DNA of 64,000 nucleotides from contig NZ_CP023406.1 in assembly GCF_002327105.1 (NCBI RefSeq), positions 682,001 through 746,000 of the forward strand. The letters are read 5' to 3'. This stretch comes from Luteimonas chenhongjianii (GTDB lineage: Bacteria; Pseudomonadota; Gammaproteobacteria; Xanthomonadales; Xanthomonadaceae). Positions 27,361-37,332 of the stretch are shown here, in pieces. The notes beneath the pieces were generated by a model that saw only the letters and a list, made by a program, of their open reading frames with translations, was not told the DNA's origin and ran no database searches. The translations under genes were made by a program, and so were the position numbers. Every line of letters begins with the position of its first letter. Position 1 is the first letter of the stretch.

Positions 27361-27459
27361 GGGTCGATTCTAGCGGTCGCCGTCTCATCGGCTGCGCCTG
27401 GCGTGCGCGCGTGATCGCGACATGGCCTAGGCTTGCGCGCCAACCGATACGAGCAGGCC

Positions 27460-27699
27460 ATGTCCGACCTACCCGCACTTCCGCCGCTGGCGCCTGGGCG
27501 TTACCGCCACTACAAGGGCCGGGACTACGAGGTCATCGGCGTGGCGCGCCACAGCGAGACGCTCGAGCCCGTCGTCGTCTACCGGCCGCTGTACGGGGAG
27601 GGCGCGCTGTGGGTGCGGCCACATGCGATGTTCGTGGGGACTGTCGATGTCGACGGTGTCGAGGCGCCGCGCTTCGCCCGGCTCGAAGAGGCGGTGTAG
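27460..27699 (+). CDS. DUF1653 family small protein
   Basis: The 79-aa product has the DUF1653 core: GRYRHYKGRDYEVIGVARHSET, then EPVVVYRPLYG and LWVRPHAMF. The fold is a small beta barrel of unknown function. The ATG at 27460 is chosen because the conserved domain starts about 15 residues later; an upstream in-frame extension exists to 27433. It converges with the NHL/M23 gene. Confidence 0.85.
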   Translation: MSDLPALPPLAPGRYRHYKGRDYEVIGVARHSETLEPVVVYRPLYGEGALWVRPHAMFVGTVDVDGVEAPRFARLEEAV

Positions 27700-27755
27700 G
27701 GCATCGGCACGCAGCGCGATGACCGGTTTGCGTCCGCCAAAGCCGCAAGCGACGC

Positions 27756-29861
27756 TCAATACAGGCGCAAAGCCAGCTCGCGCGTTGCGTCGTTTCCGGC
27801 GGCATCGCGGACCACCGCGCGCAGCACGTAATCGCCAGCCGACAGCGTCGCCGGATCCCACAGCGACGGTTCCAGGCGCCCGTCGCGCACCAGGTTGTTG
27901 ATCGCGTAGCGGAACCGCGTGCGCGAGGCGCCATGCACGGTGATGCCGCTGTCGCCGGCATAGGCGATGCGGACGGCCTCGCGGTGCGGCGGCATGCGAT
28001 CGAAATCGATGGTCATGCGCGGCGCCTCGAACCCGGGCAGCGGCGTGCCGTCGGCCTGCAGGAGCTGATAGCCCAGCGCGTGCAGCCCGAGGCGCCGGCG
28101 CGGCAGGTTGCCGTCCACCTGGTCCCAGGCTTCGACGACGATCTGCACGCCGCCACCGTCGCGCGGCACGCGCAGGCGCCCGTCCTCGCGGGTGGTCAAG
28201 GGCTGGTCGAAGGCCTCGAGCAGGGCCAGATCGTCGATGCGGGGCGCCACGGTGTCGACGAAGTTGCGGAAGCCCAGGCCCACCGCATTGCGCTGGTAAC
28301 CCCATGGTCCGACGGCCAGATGCACGTGCGCCTGGGCGTTGATGGTGCCGATCGCGTCGCCGGCGCGCAGGTGTGTCCCGCGTGCGATGCGCACGCGCAG
28401 CGGTCGGCCGTCCTCGCCTTCGATCAGCTGGAAGCGCGGATCGAGCGCTTCACCGCGCGGCGTTCGACCCACGCGCATGTGCATGTAGGTCAGGTCATCG
28501 ATTTCCATGTGTTCGGCCTGGTCGCCGAACGCGGCCGCCGCGTAGGGGTTGGTGATCTTGGCATCGGCGATTGTCAGCACCGGTGCGCCGACATCGCCGC
28601 GCACGTCGAAGCCGGCGTGCAGATGGCTGCGCGATTCCCCGCGGAAATTGCCGCGCACCTCGCCGAGCGTGCCGACCACTTCGTGCCAGCCGTCCTGCGG
28701 CGCCAGCGGCCAGCGGCCGCGGGTGTCGGGCAGGGCGGCATCCGGAGCCGGGCCCACGGCGGCGTTGTCGAGGTTCTGTTTCGCGCCGTCGGGCCGCACC
28801 TGCACGATGCGGTGCACGCGGCGCGCCGCCGCATCGGCGACCCACAGCCGGCCATGGCGGTCGAAGGCGAGGCCCGCAGGGCGCGCAAGCCGCTGGGCCA
28901 TGTCGCGACCGGTCAGCACGTGCGCCCGGCCGTCGGGCGTGATCTGCAGCACGCGGCCGCGCGCAAGCTCACTGAGGTAGAGGCGGTCCTGCGCATCGAT
29001 CGCGATCGAGACCGGTGCCGTCGGCGCCGCGTCCGCGTCGCTGCCAAGCAGCGCCAGCGTCGTGGTGCTGCCATCGGGCGCCACCCGTCGCAGCGCATGG
29101 TTGCCGGTGTCGGCCACCCACAGCGCGCCGTCCCTGCCTGCCGCGATGCCGCCCGGCGTATCGAAGCGGGCCTGCCCGCCGGCACCGTCGAAGAAGCCAG
29201 GGCGACCATCGCCGGCCAGCGTGCGTACCGCGCCGGCCTCGATCACCCGGATGCGGTCGTTGAAGCTGTCGGTGACGTACACGCGGCCCGCCGCGTCCAC
29301 CGCCACGCCGATCGGCGCATGGAAGCGTGCCTGCGCGGCCGGGCCATCGGCGAAGCCGGCCCCGCCGCCGCCGGCGAGCGTCGTCACGGTGCCGTCCGGG
29401 GCGACCCGGCGGATCGCGTGATTGCCGGTGTCGGCGACATACAGCGCGCCGCTTGCATCGATGGCCAGGCCCGACGGCGTATGGAAGCGTGCATCCGCGC
29501 CGATGCCGTCCTCGAAGCCTTCGAGGGCGCCGGCGAGGGTGTCGACACGGCCATCGGGGTGCAGGCGGCGAATGCGGTTCGAGGCGCCGCCATCGGCCAC
29601 GAAGACCGTACCGTCCGCGGCGACGGCGATGCCGAAGGGATCGTCGAAACGCGCCGTCGATCGCATGCCATCGCGCATGCCGCGGTGGCCATCGCCGGCG
29701 GCAAGCTCGATACGCGCCGGAAGTCCCGCCGGCGGTGGCCCCGGCTCGGGGCGCTCGGGGCTGCGCCATTCCAGCGCGACGCTTGCGGCCAGGGCGAGCG
29801 CCGTCAGTGCGGCGACCGCCCACAGCGCCCGGCGCGTGCCGGGCCGCGCCCGCCGCCTCAC
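27756..29861 (-). CDS. NHL-repeat beta-propeller fused to an M23-type metallopeptidase domain
   Basis: The 701-aa protein has an N-terminal membrane anchor or signal (about 11-30) and an NHL propeller (about 50-345). Its blades repeat the pattern PxGIAVDAxGxVYVADxxNxRIRR, with at least five copies of LYVADTGNHAIRR-like strings. A domain at about 395-510 follows with the two zinc motifs of M23/LytM peptidases, HAGFD (HxGxD) and HVHLAVG (HxH). A further beta-rich region (about 530-701) resembles an Ig-like domain. M23 enzymes cut peptidoglycan peptides, so this could be a tethered periplasmic wall hydrolase. The gene starts 4 bases after rlmI ends and is probably cotranscribed with it. I do not know this architecture by name. 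Confidence 0.78.
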   Translation of the reverse strand: MRRRARPGTRRALWAVAALTALALAASVALEWRSPERPEPGPPPAGLPARIELAAGDGHRGMRDGMRSTARFDDPFGIAVAADGTVFVADGGASNRIRRLHPDGRVDTLAGALEGFEDGIGADARFHTPSGLAIDASGALYVADTGNHAIRRVAPDGTVTTLAGGGGAGFADGPAAQARFHAPIGVAVDAAGRVYVTDSFNDRIRVIEAGAVRTLAGDGRPGFFDGAGGQARFDTPGGIAAGRDGALWVADTGNHALRRVAPDGSTTTLALLGSDADAAPTAPVSIAIDAQDRLYLSELARGRVLQITPDGRAHVLTGRDMAQRLARPAGLAFDRHGRLWVADAAARRVHRIVQVRPDGAKQNLDNAAVGPAPDAALPDTRGRWPLAPQDGWHEVVGTLGEVRGNFRGESRSHLHAGFDVRGDVGAPVLTIADAKITNPYAAAAFGDQAEHMEIDDLTYMHMRVGRTPRGEALDPRFQLIEGEDGRPLRVRIARGTHLRAGDAIGTINAQAHVHLAVGPWGYQRNAVGLGFRNFVDTVAPRIDDLALLEAFDQPLTTREDGRLRVPRDGGGVQIVVEAWDQVDGNLPRRRLGLHALGYQLLQADGTPLPGFEAPRMTIDFDRMPPHREAVRIAYAGDSGITVHGASRTRFRYAINNLVRDGRLEPSLWDPATLSAGDYVLRAVVRDAAGNDATRELALRLY

Positions 29862-29865
29862 GCGG

Positions 29866-31035
29866 TCAGTCGACCACGCGGCAGAACACCGCCTTGAGGT
29901 AGCGCGATTCCTGCACGTGCGCCATGAACGGATGGTCGGGACCGGCGCCCGATACCTTGAGGATCTGGATCGTGCGGTTGGCGTAGAACGCCGCGCGCCG
30001 CAGCATGTCCAGGAACTGCTCCTCGCTGACCAGGCCCGTGCACGAGAACGTGGCCAGCAGCCCGCCCGGCTTGACCACGCCGAGCGCGAGCTTGTTCATG
30101 TCGAGGTATTTCTTCAGCGCCGGAATCACCTGCTCGCGGTCGCGGGTCATCTTGGCCGGGTCGAGGACGACGACGTCGTAGGCATCGCCCGCGTTCGATG
30201 CATCGCGCAGCCACGGGAAGATGTCCGCCTGCACGAATTTGATGCGCACATCGTTGAGCTTCGCGTTGCCCTTGGCGATCTCGATCACGTCCTCGTCGAT
30301 GTCGATGCCGACGACTTCGCTGGCGCCGCGCACCGCCGCGTACACGCCGAAGCCGCCGGTGTTGCAGCACAGATCGAGCACGCGGCGGCCCTCGACATGG
30401 CGGCTCAGCCATTCGCGGTTCTCGCGCTGGTCGGCGAAGAAACCCGTCTTGTGCGCGCCGGCCGGATCGGCGCGGAAGCGCACGCCGTATTCGGTGATGA
30501 TCGCCGGCTCGGCAGGCACGCTGCCGCGGTAGTCGAAGCTCTCCTGCTTCTGCACGTGCTCGTCGGCGAAGCTGTGGAAACGGCAGCCGGGGAACTGTTC
30601 GGTCAGCGCCTCGTAGATCCATTCGCGGTGGCGGAACATGCCGGCGCTGAAGAACTCCACGACCAGCAGGTCGCCATAGCGGTCCACCACCAGGCCCGAC
30701 AGGCCGTCGCCTTCGCTGTGCACGACGCGCCAGGCATCGGAGACGTCGTCGAGCTTGAGCACCTCGCGCCGCAGCGACACCGCCTCGGCGATCTTGCGCG
30801 AGAACCAGCCCGCATCCACCGGCACGTCCGGATGCGTCTCGAGGATGCGCACGGCGATGCGCGAATGGCCGTTGTAGAAACCGCGGCCGATCCACTCGCC
30901 TTCGACGCCGATCACGTCGACGATGCTGCCCGGCTTGGGTCGCTGGGCGGGCTTTTCGACGAGACGCTGGAAGATCCACGGATGGCTGGAGCGCCAGGCG
31001 TTTTTCAGCCGGACGACGGGATAGGAAGTCTGCAT
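29866..31035 (-). CDS. rlmI: 23S rRNA (cytosine-5) methyltransferase RlmI family
   Basis: This 389-aa protein has an N-terminal PUA-like domain (RLKNAWRSSHPWIFQRLVEK) and a class I SAM fold with RRVLDLCCNTGGFGVYAA (motif I) and VVVLDPAKMTRDR. The CT in ATFSCTGLVSEEQF provides the catalytic Cys region. RlmI methylates C1962 of 23S rRNA in E. coli. The ATG at 31035 starts exactly at the PUA domain; the longer frame to 31434 is antisense to the rhomboid gene and lacks signal. The NHL/M23 gene follows after 4 bases. Confidence 0.9.
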   Translation of the reverse strand: MQTSYPVVRLKNAWRSSHPWIFQRLVEKPAQRPKPGSIVDVIGVEGEWIGRGFYNGHSRIAVRILETHPDVPVDAGWFSRKIAEAVSLRREVLKLDDVSDAWRVVHSEGDGLSGLVVDRYGDLLVVEFFSAGMFRHREWIYEALTEQFPGCRFHSFADEHVQKQESFDYRGSVPAEPAIITEYGVRFRADPAGAHKTGFFADQRENREWLSRHVEGRRVLDLCCNTGGFGVYAAVRGASEVVGIDIDEDVIEIAKGNAKLNDVRIKFVQADIFPWLRDASNAGDAYDVVVLDPAKMTRDREQVIPALKKYLDMNKLALGVVKPGGLLATFSCTGLVSEEQFLDMLRRAAFYANRTIQILKVSGAGPDHPFMAHVQESRYLKAVFCRVVD

Positions 31036-31192
31036 GCCGGGAATTCTACGGGCTCGCCGACGATGGCGCCCGCAGTGGCGCGCGGGCGCGAGACGGGCCG
31101 CGCGAGGAACACGCGCAGCGACTGGTCGGCAGGGCTCGCTGCGGAAGCCCGTCCCGGCTTGCAACGGGGGGATCCGTCGCCATGCTGGTGGC

Positions 31193-31984
31193 ATGCATCT
31201 CGACAGCCCCGACGACATCCCCGACTCCCATGCCCAGCGCGCACGCGACCGGCGGCTTCTGACCCGCGCGCTCAAGGCCAGCGTGGGCTTCGTGCTGCTG
31301 CTGGTCATCGTGTTCGGCGTGCAGGGCATGCTCGACTGGCGTCCGCTGGCGGTACGTCCCGGCGAATGGAGCGGCCTGCTCGGGCTGCTGACCGCGCCGT
31401 TGCTGCACGGCTCTCCAGAGCACCTGATCGCCAACGCGAGCGCGCTGCTGGTGCTCGGCTCGCTGGCGCTGGTGGTCTATCCCAGGGCGACCCTGCGCGG
31501 CCTGCCGCTGATGTGGCTCGGTTCCGGACTGGGCGCGTGGCTGATGGGGGCGCCGGGTTCCTACCATCTCGGTGCCAGCGGCGTGACCCACGGCCTGATG
31601 TTCCTGGTGTTCGTGCTCGGCCTGCTACGGCGCGACCGCCCCGCGATCGCCGCCGGGATGATCGCCTTCCTGTTCTACGGCGGCATGCTGCTGACGGTCC
31701 TGCCGCAGGAGCCCGGCGTGTCCTGGCAGTCGCATATGGGCGGCGCCATCGGCGGCATTCTGGCCGCGTTCTGGTTCCGCCATGCCGATCCCGTCCCGCC
31801 GCGCCGGCGCTACAGCTGGGAAATCGAGGAAGAGCAGGCCGCCCGCGCCGAACTCGAACGCCGCGAAACCTTCGAACCGCCCGCGCCCCATGACGTGCCG
31901 GTGCTGTGGGAACGGCCCGAGCCCCCGCGTGGCGTGGTGTTGCACTTTCCGGACCGGCGCGGCGCGCGCGGGGACGAACGCTGA
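31193..31984 (+). CDS. Rhomboid family intramembrane serine protease
   Basis: The 263-aa membrane protein has about six helices. Catalytic residues are visible: the Ser in GASG (Ser129, within YHLGASGVTHGLMF) and the His in WQSHMGGAIGG (His181). The usual HGSPEHLIANASALLVLG helix (about 72-89) supplies the conserved His and Asn. The soluble C-terminus (about 200-263) is charged and Pro/Arg-rich. The substrate is unknown. The start at 31193 (MHLDSP) is chosen because the other nearby ATG at 31182 is out of frame. Confidence 0.9.
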   Translation: MHLDSPDDIPDSHAQRARDRRLLTRALKASVGFVLLLVIVFGVQGMLDWRPLAVRPGEWSGLLGLLTAPLLHGSPEHLIANASALLVLGSLALVVYPRATLRGLPLMWLGSGLGAWLMGAPGSYHLGASGVTHGLMFLVFVLGLLRRDRPAIAAGMIAFLFYGGMLLTVLPQEPGVSWQSHMGGAIGGILAAFWFRHADPVPPRRRYSWEIEEEQAARAELERRETFEPPAPHDVPVLWERPEPPRGVVLHFPDRRGARGDER

Positions 31985-32091
31985 TCCTGCGATCGCGGGC
32001 TTTCGCCTGGGCACCCGGCTGCGCTGGGATCGAACCGCAAAATCCCGCCGTGTGTCTGTCGATGCCGGACTCCATGCACTACATTGGTGCA

Positions 32092-33179
32092 ATGGCCGAC
32101 GAAACCCCGCCCCCGCATGTCTTCGATGCACTGACCACGCCGCTGGTCTGGGCCGCGGCGGACGGGCGTATCCGTGCCTGCAACCTCGCCTTCGCGCGGT
32201 GGCTCGGCGTGGGCCGCAAGCGGCTGCTCGACCAGCCGCTGGCAGCGCTGGAGGTCGACGGCGAAGTGCTGCGACAGGCGTTGCGCACGCCCGGCGATCC
32301 CAGCGACGGGGCGATCCGGGTGCGCCGGCTGGCCCTGGCCTTTCTCGGCGGCGAGCCGCGTTTTGCCGATGCCTGGCTGTCGCGCGAGGCTGATGGTGGC
32401 CTGCTGCTCGAAGCCCATCCGGTCGACGAGTTCCCCGGCGCCGATCCCACGCAGGCGATGCCGCTGGCGCTGTCGGCGGCGCTGCGTGGCCTGGCGCACG
32501 AGCTGCGCAACCCGCTGGCGGGGCTCAAGGGCGCGGCGCAGCTGCTGGCGCGTCGCGTCGGCGATGGCGAATCGGGCGAACTGGTGGCGCTGATCGACAG
32601 CGAGGTCGCGCGGCTGGGCACGCTGGTCGACCAGCTGCTGTCGCCGCGTGCGCCCACGCCGCATCGCGCGCTCAATATCCATGGGGTGCTGGAACAGGTG
32701 CTGCGACTGGCCGAGGCCGATGCCGGCTGGGCGGTGCGCATGGTCCGCGATTACGACCCCAGCCTGCCGGAATTGCTCGGCGATCCCGATCGGCTCACCC
32801 AGGCCATCTGGAATCTCGTGCGCAACGCGATCCAGGCCGGCGCCGCCAACATCACCCTGCGCACCCGCGCCGCGCTCGGCGTGCGCCTCGGCGACGAGGT
32901 GCACGCGATGGTGCTGCGCCTGGAGGTCGTCGACGACGGCCGCGGCGTGCCGGAGAACATCGTCGAACAGATCTTCCTGCCGCTGGTGTCCGGGCGCGCG
33001 GATGGCAGCGGTCTGGGGCTCGCGCTTGCCCAGCAGGTCGCACGCGAGCATCGCGGCGCGCTGGTCTACCGCTCGCGCGCCGGGCACACGGTGTTCACCC
33101 TGCAGGTGCCGTTCCCGGACGACGATGCTTCGGGCGATCCCCAATACAGCGAAACCACCGCGCCGGAGGCGCCTGTCGC

Positions 33180-33183
<4 letters not shown>
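32092..33183 (+). CDS. glnL: Nitrogen-regulation sensor kinase NtrB
   Basis: The 363-aa protein has an N-terminal PAS domain (about 8-110), a dimerisation/phosphoacceptor helix with GLAHELRNPLAGLKGAAQLL (His136) and a C-terminal ATPase domain with NLVRNAIQAG (N box), VVDDGRGVPENI (G1) and GSGLGLALAQQVA (G2). There are no membrane helices, as expected for the cytosolic NtrB. It phosphorylates NtrC under nitrogen limitation. In-frame ATGs at 32062 and 32074 also exist; 32092 gives the usual N-terminus. The stop overlaps the ntrC start. Confidence 0.92.
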
Positions 33184-34616
<1,433 letters not shown>

Positions 34617-34662
34617 GGATCCTTTCATCGATGCGCCCAAGGCGCGGGCTAAGGTGACCGCC

Positions 34663-35214
34663 ATGAATCGCCTCTCCCGACTCCAGATCCTTGCCACCAC
34701 AGCAGCCGGCGTCCTGGCGGGCTGCGCCAGCGCCCCCCGGCCGGCGCAGCCGCCTGCGCCCGCGGCGCCCGCCACCATCGCCGCTACGGGCACCGCCCAG
34801 GGCGCGATCGCCAATCTCGCGTCGGCGTCGGGTTCGCTGGTCAGCGGGCGGCTCGTGCTGTCGCCCGACGCCGGCGGCGTGCGCGTGCGTGGCGAGATCG
34901 GTGGCCTGGTCCGCAACGGCACCCACAACGTGCGCCTGCATGCGCGCGGCGACTGCAGCGCGGTCGACGCGAGCAGCGCAGGTCCCGAATTCGATGCTCG
35001 GGCCGGCGCACCCTCGCGTCAGCCCGATTCCGGCGATCGCGGCCGCGTGATCGCCAATGCGAACGGCGTCGCCACGCTCGATCTGCTGCTGCCCGGCGCG
35101 GTACTCGGCGGTGGCGCCGCGAACGACATCGTCGGCCGTTCCCTGCTGGTGCTGGGCGCGACGCCGGGCGCGATCAGTGCGCGCGTCGCCTGTGGCACGG
35201 TGCAGCCGCGCTGA
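34663..35214 (+). CDS. Degenerate Cu/Zn-SOD-like lipoprotein without metal ligands
   Basis: The 183-aa precursor has a lipoprotein signal ending LAGC. Its C-terminal half aligns with the SodC encoded next door: GTHNVRLHARGDCSAVDASSAG here against GTHGFHVHENGDCSAPDASSAG there. The Cu ligand pair HxH becomes RLH, the next His (GGHFNP) becomes Glu (GPEFDA), the His/Asp zinc cluster is gone and the last Cu His is replaced by LGATPG. The two disulfide Cys (GDCSA and ACG) remain. It should fold like SodC but cannot be a normal dismutase. The ATG at 34663 has AAGGTGA upstream, with a GTG alternative at 34654. It probably arose by tandem duplication of sodC. Confidence 0.82.
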   Translation: MNRLSRLQILATTAAGVLAGCASAPRPAQPPAPAAPATIAATGTAQGAIANLASASGSLVSGRLVLSPDAGGVRVRGEIGGLVRNGTHNVRLHARGDCSAVDASSAGPEFDARAGAPSRQPDSGDRGRVIANANGVATLDLLLPGAVLGGGAANDIVGRSLLVLGATPGAISARVACGTVQPR

Positions 35215-35315
35215 ACCGATCACATGGTTCCAACCCGGGGAAGCGGATGCTGGCGCGCGTCCATATTTCCACGCGGCCACTGCCGCACCCAGTTTCCAGA
35301 TCGAGGAGAACACCG

Positions 35316-35930
35316 ATGCACAAGTCCCGTTTCCTGCTGCCGATCCCGGCCGCGCTGGCCCTTGCGCTGGCCGCCTGCGGCGGCGCCGATCGCAGCGCCG
35401 ATGACAGCGACAATGCAGCGGCGCAGGCGGATCGCGCTGCGGATACGACCGGCACCACGCCGGGCGACAGCGCCGCGACGACGGTCGCGATCGTCGCGCT
35501 GCAGCCGACCCAGGGCAACCAGACCGCCGGCGAACTGCGCTTCACGCCCGGCAATGGCCGCGTCGACGTCACCGGGACCGTGACCGGCCTCCCTCCCGGC
35601 GGCACCCATGGCTTCCATGTGCATGAGAACGGCGACTGCAGCGCACCCGACGCGAGCAGCGCCGGTGGCCACTTCAATCCCGCCGGCAGCGCCCATGGCC
35701 GCGTCGGGCATGGCGACCACCATGCCGGCGACAGCGACAACATCAGCGCAGGTGCCGACGGCACCGCGCAGGTCGTGGGCTGGCTCGAAGGCGTGACACT
35801 CGGCGATGGCGCCGTGACCGACATCGTCGGCAAGGCGGTGATCGTCCACAAGGACGCCGACGACTACACCACCCAGCCGACCGGCAATGCCGGCGACCGC
35901 CTGGCCTGCGGCGTGATCAAGGCCAACTGA
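35316..35930 (+). CDS. sodC: Cu/Zn superoxide dismutase, lipoprotein
   Basis: The 204-aa precursor has a lipoprotein signal (LAAC) and an acidic Ala/Asp linker, then a complete SodC domain. GFHVHENGDCS carries the Cu-binding HxH, GGHFNP and the HGRVGHGDHHAGD stretch carry the bridging and zinc residues, and VHKDADDY the last Cu His. LACGVI closes the disulfide with the DC. It removes superoxide in the periplasm, anchored to a membrane. GAGGAGA lies seven bases before the ATG at 35316. It follows its degenerate paralogue by about 100 bp and ends at a strong terminator. Confidence 0.95.
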   Translation: MHKSRFLLPIPAALALALAACGGADRSADDSDNAAAQADRAADTTGTTPGDSAATTVAIVALQPTQGNQTAGELRFTPGNGRVDVTGTVTGLPPGGTHGFHVHENGDCSAPDASSAGGHFNPAGSAHGRVGHGDHHAGDSDNISAGADGTAQVVGWLEGVTLGDGAVTDIVGKAVIVHKDADDYTTQPTGNAGDRLACGVIKAN

Positions 35931-35943
35931 GCCTCGCGCCAGT

Positions 35944-35982
35944 GGGAGTGTCCGCCGGCAGCGGGACACTCCCTTCTTGTTT
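35944..35982 (+). terminator. Rho-independent terminator after sodC
   Basis: GGGAGTGTCC (35944-35953) pairs with GGACACTCCC (35964-35973) around a 10-nt loop, and TTCTTGTTT follows. The stem is perfect, starting 13 bases after the sodC stop. Confidence 0.92.
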
Positions 35983-36326
35983 GCGGATAAGCGCCGCGCC
36001 GACGCGTTCCACGCGCAGGACTGCAGCCCGCATCGGGCACTGCCCGGGCATCGGCCGGGTCCGCCGCAAGGCACTGGTTCCTGCTGCGTGCGTCGGCCGG
36101 CTCCGATCTTCCTCGTGGTGACCCGCTTGAGGGCGCGTTTCACCGTTTCTCGCGGAAGTGCCGACACCGCGGCACGGACCGATGCGCGCGTTGGACGGCG
36201 CTTCGCCGCGGCGTCGCAAGCCGGGGCACTCGCCGCAACTTCCCGATAGGCGAAGCCCGCGGAGCGTGCAGCTGCACGTTCCGCGCTTCCTGCCGCGCAA
36301 CGCGTGCGCGGAGGCTGCGCAGTGCG
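35983..36326. other. 344-bp convergent intergenic stretch with a long palindrome
   Basis: No supported gene. At 36252-36289 there is a 38-base near-perfect palindrome centred on CGTGCAGCTGCACG (36265-36278), with flanking GCGGA/TCCGC and GAAGC/GCTTC arms. It sits 38 bases past the end of the next minus-strand gene and could serve as its terminator or as a protein-binding or repeat element. No T run follows. Confidence 0.55.
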
Positions 36327-37241
36327 TCAGCCGAGCGCGGCGACCGGATCCTGTCCGCTTGGCACGTGCGCGAATACCAGCGGCACGCCATGGGCCTGCA
36401 GGACCGCGCCGAACTGGCGCTGGCGCGCCTCGTACATCGCGAATCCATGCGCGAGCCGGGCCTGATCCTGTTCCGTGCCGGCGCACCGGCGTCGCCAGTC
36501 TTCGGCCGACAGCATCGCGATGCGCACCTCGCCATCGACATAGCGCAACAGCGGCTCGGGCGGAGCGTCGAGCCAGGCCTCGGAGTCCGCCGCGAGCAAC
36601 GCGGTTTCCAGCACGTCCCACAGCGGATCGAGGCCCTGGTTGCGGTACTGCAGTGCGGTCATCGCCAGCAGGTCGTGCAGCGTCAGATAGCGCGCATGTT
36701 CGATGCGCACCCCGAACGCCTCCTGCGCATGCAGCGCGGTGTCCGCCTGCGCCATGCCCAGATCGAGCAGGTCGGCCTCCATCTGCGCCGACACCGCTTC
36801 GACGACCGCCGCCTCACCGGCGAACAGATACGGCAGAACCCGCAGGCGGCCGCCGGCGAGTTGCGGGTCCGCCTGGAACGGCAGTGGCACCACGCCTTCG
36901 GCGTCGGCACCGAAGGCGATGATCCGCGCGCCCTGCCCGGACTGCGGCGCGCGCTGGCGCAGTTCGTCGAGGCGGCGATGGATCGGCCAGCCGGGGCGCA
37001 GCAGCTCGGCGGGGTCGAAGTGCGCGCCGGCGAGCACGAGGTCGAGCTCGCGCGCCGCGGGCACCAGCACGCCCAGGTCGCGCCCGAGCAATCGCGCCAG
37101 CTCGCCGGCGGCCGCCTGGCCCAGCGCCGCGCGCGCCGGCATGGCGTCGTCGCTCAATTCCAGGGCGAACACGCCGTGCACCTGCGGGCTGGCGGCCGCG
37201 CGGGCAACATCATGTCGGGAAATGTCGGGATCTGCGGTCAT
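36327..37241 (-). CDS. Conserved hypothetical protein, 304 aa
   Basis: I do not recognise this protein. It has no signal peptide or membrane helix and mixes alpha and beta stretches. Striking segments are LAGAHFDPAELLRPGWPIHRRL (about 70-91), ARIIAFGADAEGVVPLPFQ, RLRVLPYLFAGEAAVVEAV and ALQYRNQGLDPLWDVLETALL. The first two look like ligand-binding loops of an enzyme or adaptor. Codon use and high third-position GC match its neighbours, and the frame is clean for 915 bases, so it is a real gene. It is divergent from the thiolase gene with about 90 bp between them and may share control with it. I suspect a lineage-specific cytosolic protein of Xanthomonadaceae. Confidence 0.7.
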   Translation of the reverse strand: MTADPDISRHDVARAAASPQVHGVFALELSDDAMPARAALGQAAAGELARLLGRDLGVLVPAARELDLVLAGAHFDPAELLRPGWPIHRRLDELRQRAPQSGQGARIIAFGADAEGVVPLPFQADPQLAGGRLRVLPYLFAGEAAVVEAVSAQMEADLLDLGMAQADTALHAQEAFGVRIEHARYLTLHDLLAMTALQYRNQGLDPLWDVLETALLAADSEAWLDAPPEPLLRYVDGEVRIAMLSAEDWRRRCAGTEQDQARLAHGFAMYEARQRQFGAVLQAHGVPLVFAHVPSGQDPVAALG

Positions 37242-37285
37242 TGGCCGTGCACATCATCGTGGATACACTCGTTCACATTATGCCC

Positions 37286-37320
37286 GTCCCATTCCGGGAC
37301 AGGCTCACGCAGGTCCTGTC
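37286..37320 (+). promoter_or_regulatory. Two short inverted repeats in the thiolase leader
   Basis: GTCCC-ATTCC-GGGAC (37286-37300) is followed by GACAGG (37298-37303) pairing with CCTGTC (37315-37320). They occupy the leader 13-47 bases before the thiolase ATG. They could be an operator or leader structure; nothing decides between these. Confidence 0.25.
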
Positions 37321-37332
37321 GAGGTCATACCG

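Noticed and set aside
34663..35214. A second active Cu/Zn superoxide dismutase
   Set aside because: The HxH, zinc and final copper ligands are all replaced, so activity cannot be claimed from the fold.
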